Shown here piece by piece: positions 7,376 to 16,734 of a DNA stretch of 64,000 nucleotides. A program made the translations under genes and the position numbers. The stretch comes from Dictyoglomus thermophilum H-6-12 (GTDB lineage: Bacteria; Dictyoglomota; Dictyoglomia; Dictyoglomales; Dictyoglomaceae), in assembly GCF_000020965.1 (NCBI RefSeq), contig NC_011297.1, forward strand, positions 1,584,525 through 1,648,524, written 5' to 3'. Numbering within the stretch: position 1 is the stretch's first letter; the number at the start of each line of letters is the position of its first letter. The notes under the pieces were generated by a model. The model was given only the letters and a program-made list of their open reading frames with translations, did no database searches and was not told the DNA's origin.

Positions 7376-9532
7376 TTGAGAAAGAAGATCGGAGTCATAA
7401 TAAACTATCTATATGAGGGGTATCAATTAAAGGTATTATCTGGAATACTTAATACAGCCAGAAATTATAATACTGATGTCCTTGTTTTTGTAGGGGGAAA
7501 TTTAAACTCTGATATTGAAAACATACAAAGAAACAAGATATATAAGCTAATTACTTCTAAAAATGTTGATGGCTTAATAATACTTGGATTAGTCTTGGGG
7601 TATAATATACCAAAAGAGAAAATTATTCAATTTTACAAAAACTTTGTTGATATACCCACAGTAAGTATTGGAATTAAGGTTAAAAACTTTCCATCTATAA
7701 TCACCGATAATTCAAAAGGATTTATCAGCTTACTTAATCATCTTGTAAAAGACCACAAATATAAAAACTTTGCCTTTGTCACAGGGCCATTAAATAATGA
7801 TGAGGCAAAAGAAAGATATGAGATCTTTTTAAGAGTAATGGGAGAAAACCATATGGAAGTAAGCTCTGATTATATCTACTATGGAGACTTCTCAAAAATT
7901 TCTGGTATCAATGCAGTTAAAGCCTTTTTAGATGAAAGAAAACTAAAACTACCAGATGTAATAGTTTTTTCTAATGATATAATGGCCATTGGAGGAATAG
8001 AAGAACTTAAAAGAAGGAATATAAAGATCCCGGAAGAGATTGCAATAACAGGCTTTGACAATATTGAAGAATCCTATTCCATAACCCCCTCTCTTACCAC
8101 TGTAGATCAACCCCTTTATAAACTTGGAGAAACAGCATTAGAAACATGTCTCTCATTGACCTTAGGAGAGAAAACAAGAGAAGATGTTATTCTTCCCACA
8201 AAATTAATAATAAGGGAATCTTGTGGACACAAAGAGGGCACCGTCAATATATATTTTCCCGAAAAAGAGAAAGTAAAAAATATTTCAGAGATAAGAAAAC
8301 TAAAGAAAGACTTTCTGGAACTCTTAGAAAAGGATTTGAAAGACAAAAAGAATTATCAGTTACCTTCTGAAATTTATGACTTTTTCTTTACTTCTTTATT
8401 TGAAAATAATCAAGTCTTCTTAAATAAAATTTGTGAATACTTAGAGAAGGAAGAGCCCGAAACCATAGAAGAACTAAAAGAAATCACATCTTCACTTTAT
8501 CTTTTCGTTCAAATATATTTAGAAGAGGATTTAAAGAAAACCGCAGAAAATCTAATCCTAACAGCAGAAAAAATAATAAAAGCCTATTCTGAAAAATTAT
8601 TAAGATATGAGAAATTCAAAATCAATGAAGAAACAGAACTTTTAGGATATGTTGGTTCTGATCTCCTTTCAAGTTTTAGAATGGAGGATATCCTTGAAAG
8701 AATTTCTATAAGGCTTCCAGAATTAAATATCAACACTTTCTATTTGATATCTACCGATGAAAACTTAGAAAAAAGGAAACTTATCTTTGCTCGATTAAAA
8801 GATCGAATCGTACAGGAAGAAATAAGTTTTAACTCTAATGAGATAATACCCCAAAAACTTTACCCAAAGGAAAGAACAACTTTAATAATAAAACCATTAT
8901 ATTTTCAAGAGAGTTTTTTTGGATATATAGTATTTGAATACGGTCCTAAAAGAGGAGTAATATATGAGATTCTAAGATCCCAAATCAGCGCAGCTATACA
9001 AGGTGCAAAACTTTTTGAAGAATTAAATCAGTTAGCCATTACTGATCCTCTGACTAAGCTTCCCAATAGAAGGTATATAGAAGCAGAATTTCAAAAAGAG
9101 ATAGAAAGATCTAAGAGATATTCAAGCCCCTTATCGGTTATGGTACTCGATCTTGACAATTTTAAAATTATAAATGATACCTTTGGACATCAGTATGGAG
9201 ATGGGGTATTAAAGAAAATTGCAGAAAACCTCAGAAAATATTGTAGAAAAGTGGACATTGTAGGCAGATTTGGAGGAGATGAGTTTGTAATAATCTTACC
9301 AGAAACAAATCTTGAAAAAAGTATAAAAGTTGCAGATAAGATAATAAAAAATCTTGAGAAAATGAATATAACTCTCCCTAATGGTGAGAAAGTATATATA
9401 AGTGTAAGCATTGGCATAGCCTCATATCCTGAGACCACTAAAGATCCAGAAAAGCTTTTAAGCCTTGCTGACATAGCAATGTATAATGCCAAAAAATTAG
9501 GAGGTAAGCAGTACTCTGTCGCAAGCTTTTAG
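7376..9532 (+). CDS. Sugar-binding (LacI-type) sensor fused to GGDEF diguanylate cyclase
   Basis: A 718-residue soluble protein. Residues about 1-280 are a periplasmic-binding-protein-like domain of the LacI/GalR type (VDGLIILG, FVTGP, PDVIVFSNDIMAIGGIEELKRR, IPEEIAITGFDNIEES, LTTVDQPLYKLGETAL), but the protein begins directly with MRKKIGVIINYLYEG: there is no helix-turn-helix and no signal peptide or membrane segment. A helical linker and a GAF-like region (about 420-545) follow, then a GGDEF domain with an intact GGDEF at 633-637 and an RxxD inhibitory site (RKVD) five residues before it. It should make c-di-GMP in response to a cytoplasmic ligand. The start is TTG, supported by AAGGATGG upstream. 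The next gene is a paralogue. Confidence 0.85.
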   Translation: MRKKIGVIINYLYEGYQLKVLSGILNTARNYNTDVLVFVGGNLNSDIENIQRNKIYKLITSKNVDGLIILGLVLGYNIPKEKIIQFYKNFVDIPTVSIGIKVKNFPSIITDNSKGFISLLNHLVKDHKYKNFAFVTGPLNNDEAKERYEIFLRVMGENHMEVSSDYIYYGDFSKISGINAVKAFLDERKLKLPDVIVFSNDIMAIGGIEELKRRNIKIPEEIAITGFDNIEESYSITPSLTTVDQPLYKLGETALETCLSLTLGEKTREDVILPTKLIIRESCGHKEGTVNIYFPEKEKVKNISEIRKLKKDFLELLEKDLKDKKNYQLPSEIYDFFFTSLFENNQVFLNKICEYLEKEEPETIEELKEITSSLYLFVQIYLEEDLKKTAENLILTAEKIIKAYSEKLLRYEKFKINEETELLGYVGSDLLSSFRMEDILERISIRLPELNINTFYLISTDENLEKRKLIFARLKDRIVQEEISFNSNEIIPQKLYPKERTTLIIKPLYFQESFFGYIVFEYGPKRGVIYEILRSQISAAIQGAKLFEELNQLAITDPLTKLPNRRYIEAEFQKEIERSKRYSSPLSVMVLDLDNFKIINDTFGHQYGDGVLKKIAENLRKYCRKVDIVGRFGGDEFVIILPETNLEKSIKVADKIIKNLEKMNITLPNGEKVYISVSIGIASYPETTKDPEKLLSLADIAMYNAKKLGGKQYSVASF

Positions 9533-9565
9533 TGTTAAAATTATAAAAATAGGGGGGAGGCAACA

Positions 9566-12500
9566 ATGAGAAGAAACATTGGAATATTCGTAGATAATTT
9601 AAATGTATATCAATGGAATATTTTAAAAGGCATTTTTGCATATGCAGAGAAAAATAACATAAATCTTTACTGTGTTGTAGGAAAACCTCTAAATTCTCCC
9701 TTTGATTATGAAAAAAACGCTAACAAAATTTATTATTTAATATCTAAAAAAGATATAAACGGATTAATAATCTTTACCTCTGCCTTAAGCTCTCATACCC
9801 CAAACGAAGAAATAGTAAGATTTTGCAAACTATTTTCTGAAGAGATACCTATAGTAAGCATTGGTCTACCTTTAGAAAAAGTTCCAAGCTTTTCCGTAGA
9901 CAATATAAAAGGATTTAGAGAACTTCTAACTCACCTTATTGAAGACCATGGTTATACAAAGTTTGCCTTTATAACTGGTCCTATGGACAACATTGAAGCC
10001 AGAATAAGATATAAAGTATTCATGGAAGTTATGTCTAAATACGACATAAAAGTACCCGAAGACCACATATATTATGGAAATTTTCTACATGAAGCTGGAA
10101 AAGAAGCTATAAGAACCTTTTTTGACGAGAGAAAAATAAGACCTGAGATAATTGTTTCATCCAATGACGATATGGCTCTTTCCGCCATTGAAGAATTAAA
10201 GAAAAGAAATTTTCTTATACCAGAAGACATCAAAATCACTGGATTTGATGATGTGGAAGAAGCAAGCTTTATAACTCCACCTCTCACTACTGTGAGACAG
10301 CCCCTATTTGAGATGGGAGAAAAAGCCATAAAAACTCTAATGGAAATAATAGAGGGAAGAGAAGTACAAAATATAGAACCTCTTCCCACAAAATTGATTA
10401 TAAGAGATTCTTGTGGATGTAAGTACTCGGCTTTAGACAGAGCAAAAGTAGAAGTTAAAAAGATAAATCTAAATTTTGGTTTAGAAAAATTAGAAAAGCT
10501 AAAAGAAGAATTTATAAAGGTTGCAAATGAGGTTCCATATGATTTGGAAAAAGATGAAATACTAAACCTTTATGAAAATTTTCTCAAAAGTTTAAAAGAA
10601 AAAGATCCAGAGCCCTTCCTTAACTACCTACAAAAACTTCTCAAGATAAAAGAACTAATTAACCCTCAACTAGGATACTTTCAAGATTACATCTCTATTC
10701 TAAGAAGATTTCTCATATACTATATAGAGAAAGAAGATCTAATCTTTGCGGAAAATCTTTGGCACCAGGCAAGGGTTATGATAAGTGACTATGCGGAAAG
10801 ATCTCAAGGATATCAAAAGGCTCGCTTAGAAGAAGACTTTCAAGAGTTAACAGGATTTGGCATAAACTTAATTTCTTCTTTTGACAAAAGCTCTATTATA
10901 AATTCCCTTAAAGAAAATCTACCAAATCTTGGAATAAAAAGTTTCTACATTATAGAACAAGAAGATTCTCAAAATAAAAAGAATCTACTTTTTGGTCTCT
11001 CAGAAGATAGCGAGTATAAAGATATAGATTTCTCCAATGGACTAATACCCAAAAATGTTCTACCCAAAAGAAGATTTACATATATTGTTGAGCCTCTTTA
11101 CTTCCAAGACACATTCTTTGGTTATGCTCTTTTTGAATTTAGTAATCTTCATAGATTCTTCTATGAAATACTCAGAGCTCAAATAAGTTCAGGAATCCAA
11201 GGGGCAAGATTATTCGAAGAGAGAAAAGAGTATGAAAATCAATTAATAGAACATATTAAAGAGCTATCAATTTTAAACGAAATTGGAAATACCATAACCT
11301 CTTCTATTGAATTAGAACTAATATGGGATCTTGTTTCAAGCAAAATAGCAAACCTTTTTGATTACAATGTCTTTTACTTGATATTATTGGATGAGGAGAA
11401 AAACCTCTTAGATATAAAAGTGAAAAAAGTCAAAAAAGGAAACGGAAAACTTTCAGATTCGGATAAGAAAATAATAATGGACTCTATAAAGAATAATAAG
11501 CCTATATTAAGAAAGGGACAAAAGAAAAACATACTATGTGTTCCCTTAATCACAGGAAGAGGAGTAAAAGGAGCTATTTTCCTTAAGCATGAAAAGGATA
11601 TATATACCGAAAAAACCTTAAATTTGCTAAAAACCATAGCAAATTACATATCCATAGCAATTGAAAATGCCCTTCTTTTTGAAGAGACAAAGAAATTAGC
11701 TACCATTGATCCTCTTACAGGAATTCTAAATAGAAGAGCCTTAGAAGAAGCTTTTAACAAAGATGTAGAAAGAGCCAAAAGATATAATAGACCTCTTTCT
11801 GCTATGGTTATAGATGTGGATGATTTTAAACTATTTAATGATACCTATGGACATCTTTTTGGAGATCAGGTATTAAAAGAACTGGCAAAGACCTTAAGAA
11901 ATTCCTGTAGAAAGACTGACATAGTAGGACGCTACGGTGGAGATGAGTTTTGTATAATCCTACCAGAAACCAATTTACAAGGCGCTACTAAATTTGCAGA
12001 AAGGCTATTAAAAAACATCAGAAATTTAACCGTTGTAACACCTGATAATAACAAAATACCAATAAAAGTAAGTATAGGGGTAGCCTCCTATCCTGATGAC
12101 ACCTACGAACCTGAAAAACTATTAACTCTTGCAGACACCACCATGTACAAAGCCAAAACTTCTGGAGGAGACTCCTTTGCTACTATATCTTATTCCTATA
12201 AGACTCCAATCTCTAAAGAGGCTCCTAATTTTGATGTATTTCTTGGCCTAATAAACGCTATTGATAGTAAAGATAATTACACTTATGTCCACTGTAACGA
12301 TGTGGCAAAGTATGCAAGAAAAATCGGAGAGAAATTAGGACTCTCTAAAGATGATCTTGAGATACTAGAACTTGCAGGAAAACTTCACGATATTGGAAAG
12401 ATAGGAATACCTTCTGAAATACTTAAAAAACCAGGACCATTGACCGAAGAAGAATGGAAAATCATCAAAGAGCATCCCAGATTAGGATACCTTATATTAA

Positions 12501-12787
12501 ATCAACTCCCCAAGATGGAAAAACTACTCCAGGCAATACTCTACCACCATGAAAGATACGATGGAAAAGGATATCCCCAAAGCCTTGAAGGGAAAGAAAT
12601 CCCACTTATTGCAAGAATTTTAGCAGTAGCAGACGCCTACTCTGCAATGAAAACCGATAGACCTTACAGAAAAGGCCTTTCTAAGAAGGAAATTATTAGT
12701 GAGATAAAGAAAAACATGGGTAAGCAGTTTGATCCAGAAATTGCTCAAGCATTCTTGGAACTATTAGAAAAAGGAGAGATTGAATGA
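9566..12787 (+). CDS. LacI-type sensor - GAF - GGDEF - HD-GYP bifunctional c-di-GMP protein
   Basis: A 1073-residue paralogue of the preceding protein with extra domains. Order: LacI-type ligand-binding domain (1-285, no helix-turn-helix), helical linker, GAF-like segment (about 420-555), a second GAF (about 570-700), GGDEF (GGDEF at 791-795, RxxD site RKTD just before), and C-terminal HD-GYP with HD at 941-942 and HHERYDGKGYP at 994-1004. GGDEF makes and HD-GYP degrades c-di-GMP, so this protein could do either depending on its sensory state. All catalytic motifs look intact. GGGGGAGG precedes the ATG, and 33 nt separate it from the first sensor gene, so they form one unit. Confidence 0.87.
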   Translation: MRRNIGIFVDNLNVYQWNILKGIFAYAEKNNINLYCVVGKPLNSPFDYEKNANKIYYLISKKDINGLIIFTSALSSHTPNEEIVRFCKLFSEEIPIVSIGLPLEKVPSFSVDNIKGFRELLTHLIEDHGYTKFAFITGPMDNIEARIRYKVFMEVMSKYDIKVPEDHIYYGNFLHEAGKEAIRTFFDERKIRPEIIVSSNDDMALSAIEELKKRNFLIPEDIKITGFDDVEEASFITPPLTTVRQPLFEMGEKAIKTLMEIIEGREVQNIEPLPTKLIIRDSCGCKYSALDRAKVEVKKINLNFGLEKLEKLKEEFIKVANEVPYDLEKDEILNLYENFLKSLKEKDPEPFLNYLQKLLKIKELINPQLGYFQDYISILRRFLIYYIEKEDLIFAENLWHQARVMISDYAERSQGYQKARLEEDFQELTGFGINLISSFDKSSIINSLKENLPNLGIKSFYIIEQEDSQNKKNLLFGLSEDSEYKDIDFSNGLIPKNVLPKRRFTYIVEPLYFQDTFFGYALFEFSNLHRFFYEILRAQISSGIQGARLFEERKEYENQLIEHIKELSILNEIGNTITSSIELELIWDLVSSKIANLFDYNVFYLILLDEEKNLLDIKVKKVKKGNGKLSDSDKKIIMDSIKNNKPILRKGQKKNILCVPLITGRGVKGAIFLKHEKDIYTEKTLNLLKTIANYISIAIENALLFEETKKLATIDPLTGILNRRALEEAFNKDVERAKRYNRPLSAMVIDVDDFKLFNDTYGHLFGDQVLKELAKTLRNSCRKTDIVGRYGGDEFCIILPETNLQGATKFAERLLKNIRNLTVVTPDNNKIPIKVSIGVASYPDDTYEPEKLLTLADTTMYKAKTSGGDSFATISYSYKTPISKEAPNFDVFLGLINAIDSKDNYTYVHCNDVAKYARKIGEKLGLSKDDLEILELAGKLHDIGKIGIPSEILKKPGPLTEEEWKIIKEHPRLGYLILNQLPKMEKLLQAILYHHERYDGKGYPQSLEGKEIPLIARILAVADAYSAMKTDRPYRKGLSKKEIISEIKKNMGKQFDPEIAQAFLELLEKGEIE

Positions 12788-12793
12788 TATAAT
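12785..12793 (+). promoter_or_regulatory. Extended -10 promoter of the alcohol dehydrogenase gene
   Basis: TGA-TATAAT overlaps the TGA stop codon of the preceding gene. Fourteen nt further on, ATACCTAAAAAG matches most of the inverted-repeat element found upstream of larE and the flavodiiron gene, and runs into the GGAGG ribosome site. No clear -35 box. Confidence 0.45.
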
Positions 12794-12829
12794 TTTTAAA
12801 AAAACATACCTAAAAAGGAGGATTTCCTA

Positions 12830-13987
12830 ATGAGAAATTTTGTATTTCATAATCCAACCAAAATCATCTTTGGTAATGACACAACTAATGAGGTGGGAAA
12901 AGAGGTTAGAAATTATGGAAAGAAAGTACTTCTTATTACAGGACAAGGAAGTATTAAGAGAATAGGCTTATACGATAAAGTGATAAACTTACTAAAAGAG
13001 GAAAATCTTGAAATATATGAACTTTCCGGAGTTAAACCTAATCCCAGAGTAGATCTTGTAAGAGAAGGAATAAAAATAGTAAGAGAGAACCAAATTGATA
13101 TACTACTTGCTGTAGGCGGTGGAAGTGTCATTGACACAGCAAAGGCAATTGCAGCAGGATTAACTTATGATGGAGATGTGTGGGACCTATTTACAAAAAG
13201 AATACCCATAAAACCTACCTTGCCTATTGGAGTTGTATTGACCTTAGCTGCTACAGGCTCAGAAATGAATGGGAATGCTGTCATATCTAATATGGAAACC
13301 CAAGAAAAATTAGCGATCTCAAGTCCTTATTTATACCCTAAATTTTCTATTCTTGACCCCAAAAATACAGTATCCGTTCCTTTAAACCACACTCTTTATG
13401 GAATTGTAGATATTCTATCTCATGTTTTCGAACAATATTTCGATAAAACAGAAGATGCAATACTTCAAGATAGGTTTGCAGAGGCTATAATGAAAACAGT
13501 AATAGAGACAGCCCCTAAGCTCGTAGAAAATCCAGAAGACCTAGAAAGCAGAGCGGTAATACTTTGGTGTGGAACCAATGCTCTTAATGGAATAATAGGT
13601 GTGGGAAAAGAGCAAGATTGGGCTTCTCATGCAATTGAACACGCCATATCTGCCATCTATGATATTCCTCATGGGCTTGGGCTTGCTATAGTATTTCCTC
13701 ATTGGATGAAGTATGTTATAGATGTGATTCCTCATAAATTTGCTAATTTCGCAAGAAATGTATGGAACATTCAAGGAGATGACGATTTTGAAGTAGGATT
13801 AAAAGGTATTGAGAAACTTATAGAGTTCTATGAAAGTTTAGGCATTCCTACTAAACTCTCGAGAATAGGAATAAATAATGAACGTTTAGAGGAAATGGCA
13901 GAAAAAGCTACTGAGTTTGGTCCCATAGGAAATGTAAAAAGGTTAACTAAAGAAGACGTATATAAGATTTTAGAACTTTGTTTATAA
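12830..13987 (+). CDS. Iron-containing alcohol dehydrogenase (butanol dehydrogenase/YqhD-like)
   Basis: A 385-residue group III alcohol dehydrogenase that reduces aldehydes to alcohols with NAD(P)H. GGGSVIDTAKAIAAG (97-111) is the cofactor motif. The metal ligands fall at Asp194, His198, His267 and His281, the same positions as in E. coli YqhD, within GIVDILSHVFEQ and SHAIEHAISAIYDIPHGLGLA. Length is normal for the family. AAGGAGG precedes the ATG. It has its own promoter and is followed by the ilvD promoter, so it is probably monocistronic. A role in disposing of fermentation reductant is likely; the actual aldehyde is unknown. Confidence 0.9.
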   Translation: MRNFVFHNPTKIIFGNDTTNEVGKEVRNYGKKVLLITGQGSIKRIGLYDKVINLLKEENLEIYELSGVKPNPRVDLVREGIKIVRENQIDILLAVGGGSVIDTAKAIAAGLTYDGDVWDLFTKRIPIKPTLPIGVVLTLAATGSEMNGNAVISNMETQEKLAISSPYLYPKFSILDPKNTVSVPLNHTLYGIVDILSHVFEQYFDKTEDAILQDRFAEAIMKTVIETAPKLVENPEDLESRAVILWCGTNALNGIIGVGKEQDWASHAIEHAISAIYDIPHGLGLAIVFPHWMKYVIDVIPHKFANFARNVWNIQGDDDFEVGLKGIEKLIEFYESLGIPTKLSRIGINNERLEEMAEKATEFGPIGNVKRLTKEDVYKILELCL

Positions 13988-13994
13988 AAATCTC

Positions 13995-14025
13995 TTGACA
14001 TAATAATCTTATTGTTGTTAAGATT
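13995..14025 (+). promoter_or_regulatory. ilvD promoter with inverted repeat on the -10 region
   Basis: TTGACA at 13995-14000 is followed after 18 nt by TAAGAT (14019-14024). A perfect inverted repeat AATCTTA-N7-TAAGATT (14005-14011 and 14019-14025) covers the spacer and the -10, a typical repressor position. The -35 is a consensus match; the operator role is inference. Confidence 0.55.
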
Positions 14026-14065
14026 TTGTAAATCTTTCTTTTTTGGGGAAAAGGAGGCTTGTCCT

Positions 14066-15742
14066 ATGCATAGAAGTGACGCTGTAAAAAAAGGAATAGA
14101 AAAAGCTCCTCATAGATCTTTGTTTTATGCTATGGGATATACAAAAGATGAATTAGAAAAACCTCTTATAGGTGTGGTAAATTCTGGAAATGAAATGATA
14201 CCTGGCCATATTCATCTGGATATAATTGCTCAAGCAGTAAAATACGGCATCTTAGAGGCAGGAGGTACCCCATTAGAATTTAGAGTTATAGGAATATGTG
14301 ATGGCATTGCCATGGGACATAAAGGAATGAAGTATTCCCTTGCAAGTAGAGAGCTGATCGCAGATTCTATTGAGGCAATGGTAGAGGCATATCAACTGGA
14401 TGGAATAATACTTATAACTAATTGTGATAAGATTGTACCTGGAATGTTAATGGCTGCAGCAAGACTTAACTTACCGTCCCTTATCCTTAGTGGTGGCCCT
14501 ATGCTTGCAGGAAGATGGAGAGGAAAAGATGTAGATCTAATAAGCGTTTTTGAGGGTATAGGACAGGTAAAAGCAGGAAACTTAAAAGAGGAGGATCTTT
14601 ATGAATTAGAACAATATGCTTGCCCTGGGTGTGGTTCATGTTCAGGAATGTTTACTGCAAACACCATGAACTGTCTCTCAGAAGCTTTAGGAATAGCTTT
14701 ACCTTATAATGGAACATTACCTGCTGCTTATGATGGTATGAGAAAAAGACTTTCAAAAGAAGCAGGAAAAAGAATAGTTCAATTGGTAAAAGATAATATA
14801 AGAGCTCGTGATATTTTAACAAGGACAGCTTTTGAGAATGCCATTGCCGTTGATATGGCCCTTGGAGGCTCAACAAATACTGTTCTCCACCTGCTTGCAA
14901 TTGCAAAAGAGGCAAAAGTAGATTTACCCTTAGATACCTTTCAAAAGATCAATGAAAGGACTCCCAATATATGTAAATTGAGTCCAGCCTCCTCTCAACA
15001 CATTCAAGACCTTCACGAGGCAGGAGGTATACCTGCAGTATTAAAAGAGCTTCTTAAAGGAAACTTGATAGACCCAAATGCTTTAACAGTTTCAGGTAAA
15101 ACCATAGGAGAAATAGCAGAAAGTGCAGTAATAAGAGATAGAAACGTAATAAGACCTTTAGAAGATCCCTATGCTAAGGATGGAGGTCTTGCCATACTAT
15201 ATGGTAATCTTGCTCCTGAAGGTGCTGTAGTTAAAAAATCTGCAGTTTCTCCTAAGATGTTAAAACATGAAGGACCTGCAAGAGTATTTAATAGTGAAGA
15301 GGAAGCTATAAAAGAAATATATTCAGGAAAAATTAAAAAAGGAGATGTGGTGGTAATAAGATACGAAGGCCCTAAAGGTGGACCAGGAATGAGAGAAATG
15401 CTTGGCCCTACCTCTGCCCTTGCTGGAATGGGCCTTGATGAAGATGTAGCACTAATAACTGATGGAAGATTCTCAGGAGGGAGTAGAGGTGCTGCTATCG
15501 GCCATATATCTCCCGAAGCTGCCGAAGGAGGTCCTATAGCTCTTCTAAAAGATGGTGATATCATAGAAATAGATATTCCTAATAGAACTTTAAATGTAAA
15601 ATTAAGCAATGAGGAACTGGAAAAAAGAAAGAAAGATTGGAAACCCATTAAGAGAGAGATCGAATTTAGTTACTTAAGGAGATATGCAGCATTGGTTACA
15701 TCTGCTAGCAAAGGGGCAGTTTTAAAAGATATATATGAATAA
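14066..15742 (+). CDS. ilvD: Dihydroxy-acid dehydratase
   Basis: A 558-residue IlvD, which dehydrates 2,3-dihydroxy-isovalerate and -methylvalerate in valine, leucine and isoleucine synthesis. The Fe-S ligands are seen in [10 protein letters not shown] and [29 protein letters not shown] and [23 protein letters not shown] are family signatures. I choose the ATG at 14066 because AAAGGAGG lies just upstream and the family starts with RSDAVKKG-type sequence; the open frame begins 54 nt earlier inside the promoter region. It leads a run with the MetE-like pair 14 nt downstream. No other branched-chain genes are present. Confidence 0.95.
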   Translation: MHRSDAVKKGIEKAPHRSLFYAMGYTKDELEKPLIGVVNSGNEMIPGHIHLDIIAQAVKYGILEAGGTPLEFRVIGICDGIAMGHKGMKYSLASRELIADSIEAMVEAYQLDGIILITNCDKIVPGMLMAAARLNLPSLILSGGPMLAGRWRGKDVDLISVFEGIGQVKAGNLKEEDLYELEQYACPGCGSCSGMFTANTMNCLSEALGIALPYNGTLPAAYDGMRKRLSKEAGKRIVQLVKDNIRARDILTRTAFENAIAVDMALGGSTNTVLHLLAIAKEAKVDLPLDTFQKINERTPNICKLSPASSQHIQDLHEAGGIPAVLKELLKGNLIDPNALTVSGKTIGEIAESAVIRDRNVIRPLEDPYAKDGGLAILYGNLAPEGAVVKKSAVSPKMLKHEGPARVFNSEEEAIKEIYSGKIKKGDVVVIRYEGPKGGPGMREMLGPTSALAGMGLDEDVALITDGRFSGGSRGAAIGHISPEAAEGGPIALLKDGDIIEIDIPNRTLNVKLSNEELEKRKKDWKPIKREIEFSYLRRYAALVTSASKGAVLKDIYE

Positions 15743-15756
15743 AAGGAGGGTAAGAG

Positions 15757-16734
15757 ATGATTATAACAGTTGTAGATCATTATCCTAAAATACCTAATCC
15801 ACCTCGAGAACCAAAATTAAGAAAAGCTATTCATGCTTATGATCAGGGCAAAATTACAAAAGAAGAATTAGAAAAAATATTTGATGAGGTAACTCAAGAA
15901 GTTATAGAAGAACAAATCTCTGCTGGTGTGGAACTAATAACCGATGGACAAATAAGGTGGGAAGATGGACAAAGTTACATTGCTAGAAAACTTGAAGGAA
16001 CTCAAATTGGAGGACTTATAAGGTACTTCGATAACAACACTTATTACCGACAGCCTGTAATCGTTGGAGAAATAAAATGGAAAGAACCTATCATTGTAGA
16101 AGATTGGAAAAAAGCCCAAAAATGGGCAGGCAGTATCCCGGTAAAAGCAGTACTCACAGGACCATATACCTTAGGAAGACTTAGCAGAGACGAATATTAT
16201 AAAAATCTTGAAAAACTTGTAAAAGCCTATACTAATGCCCTTATAGAAGAAACAAAACTTCTAGAAGAAAACAAAGTTAAATATCTTCAATTTAATGAAC
16301 CCTCCATACAGTATTATCCTGAGGATATAGATCTACTTATAGAAGTTTATAAAGAAATAAGAAAATACTTCTCGGGAAATTTGGCTATATATACTTATTT
16401 CCATACAGTAATTCCTATTAAAAACAGACTTAAGGATCTTCCTGTAGATACTTTTGGGATTGATTTTGTCTCTAGAAAGGAAAATTTTGAGATAATACAA
16501 GAATTCCCTAAAAATCTTGCCTTAGGTTATGGAATAGTAGATGCAAGAAATACAAAACTTGAAACCCCAGAACAAATTGCAAGTCTTATTAAAAAGGCAT
16601 TAGAATGCATACCTGAAGACAAACTTTTTGTTAATCCCAGTTGTGGCCTTGAATATCTACCTCGAGAAAGGGCTTACGATAAACTAGTAAATCTCGTAAA
16701 AGGAGTAAACTTAGTAAGAGGTGAGAGAAAATGA
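15757..16734 (+). CDS. MetE-like protein with altered zinc ligands
   Basis: A 325-residue protein with the single-barrel fold of cobalamin-independent methionine synthase, collinear over its length with the next gene (AVLTGPYTLGRLSRDEYY, LQFNEPSIQYYPE, VNPSCGLEYLPRERAYDKL). Aligned by eye with that paralogue, the zinc ligands His-x-Cys, Glu and Cys become Tyr214-x-His216, Asp237 and Cys296, so the usual zinc site is not kept. It may be a non-catalytic partner, like the N-terminal barrel of full-length MetE, or act on a different methyl donor. Its stop overlaps the next start by 4 nt (ATGA). AAAGGAGG precedes the ATG. Function is inferred; the relationship to MetE is clear. Confidence 0.75.
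   Translation: MIITVVDHYPKIPNPPREPKLRKAIHAYDQGKITKEELEKIFDEVTQEVIEEQISAGVELITDGQIRWEDGQSYIARKLEGTQIGGLIRYFDNNTYYRQPVIVGEIKWKEPIIVEDWKKAQKWAGSIPVKAVLTGPYTLGRLSRDEYYKNLEKLVKAYTNALIEETKLLEENKVKYLQFNEPSIQYYPEDIDLLIEVYKEIRKYFSGNLAIYTYFHTVIPIKNRLKDLPVDTFGIDFVSRKENFEIIQEFPKNLALGYGIVDARNTKLETPEQIASLIKKALECIPEDKLFVNPSCGLEYLPRERAYDKLVNLVKGVNLVRGERK

Noticed and set aside
7376-10430. LacI/GalR transcription factors
   Set aside because: The ligand-binding domains look LacI-type but both proteins lack the N-terminal DNA-binding helix-turn-helix.
15169-15648. Long open frame (159 codons) antisense to ilvD
   Set aside because: It has no ribosome site, overlaps a clear ilvD reading frame, and its sequence shows no family pattern; a shadow of the coding strand.
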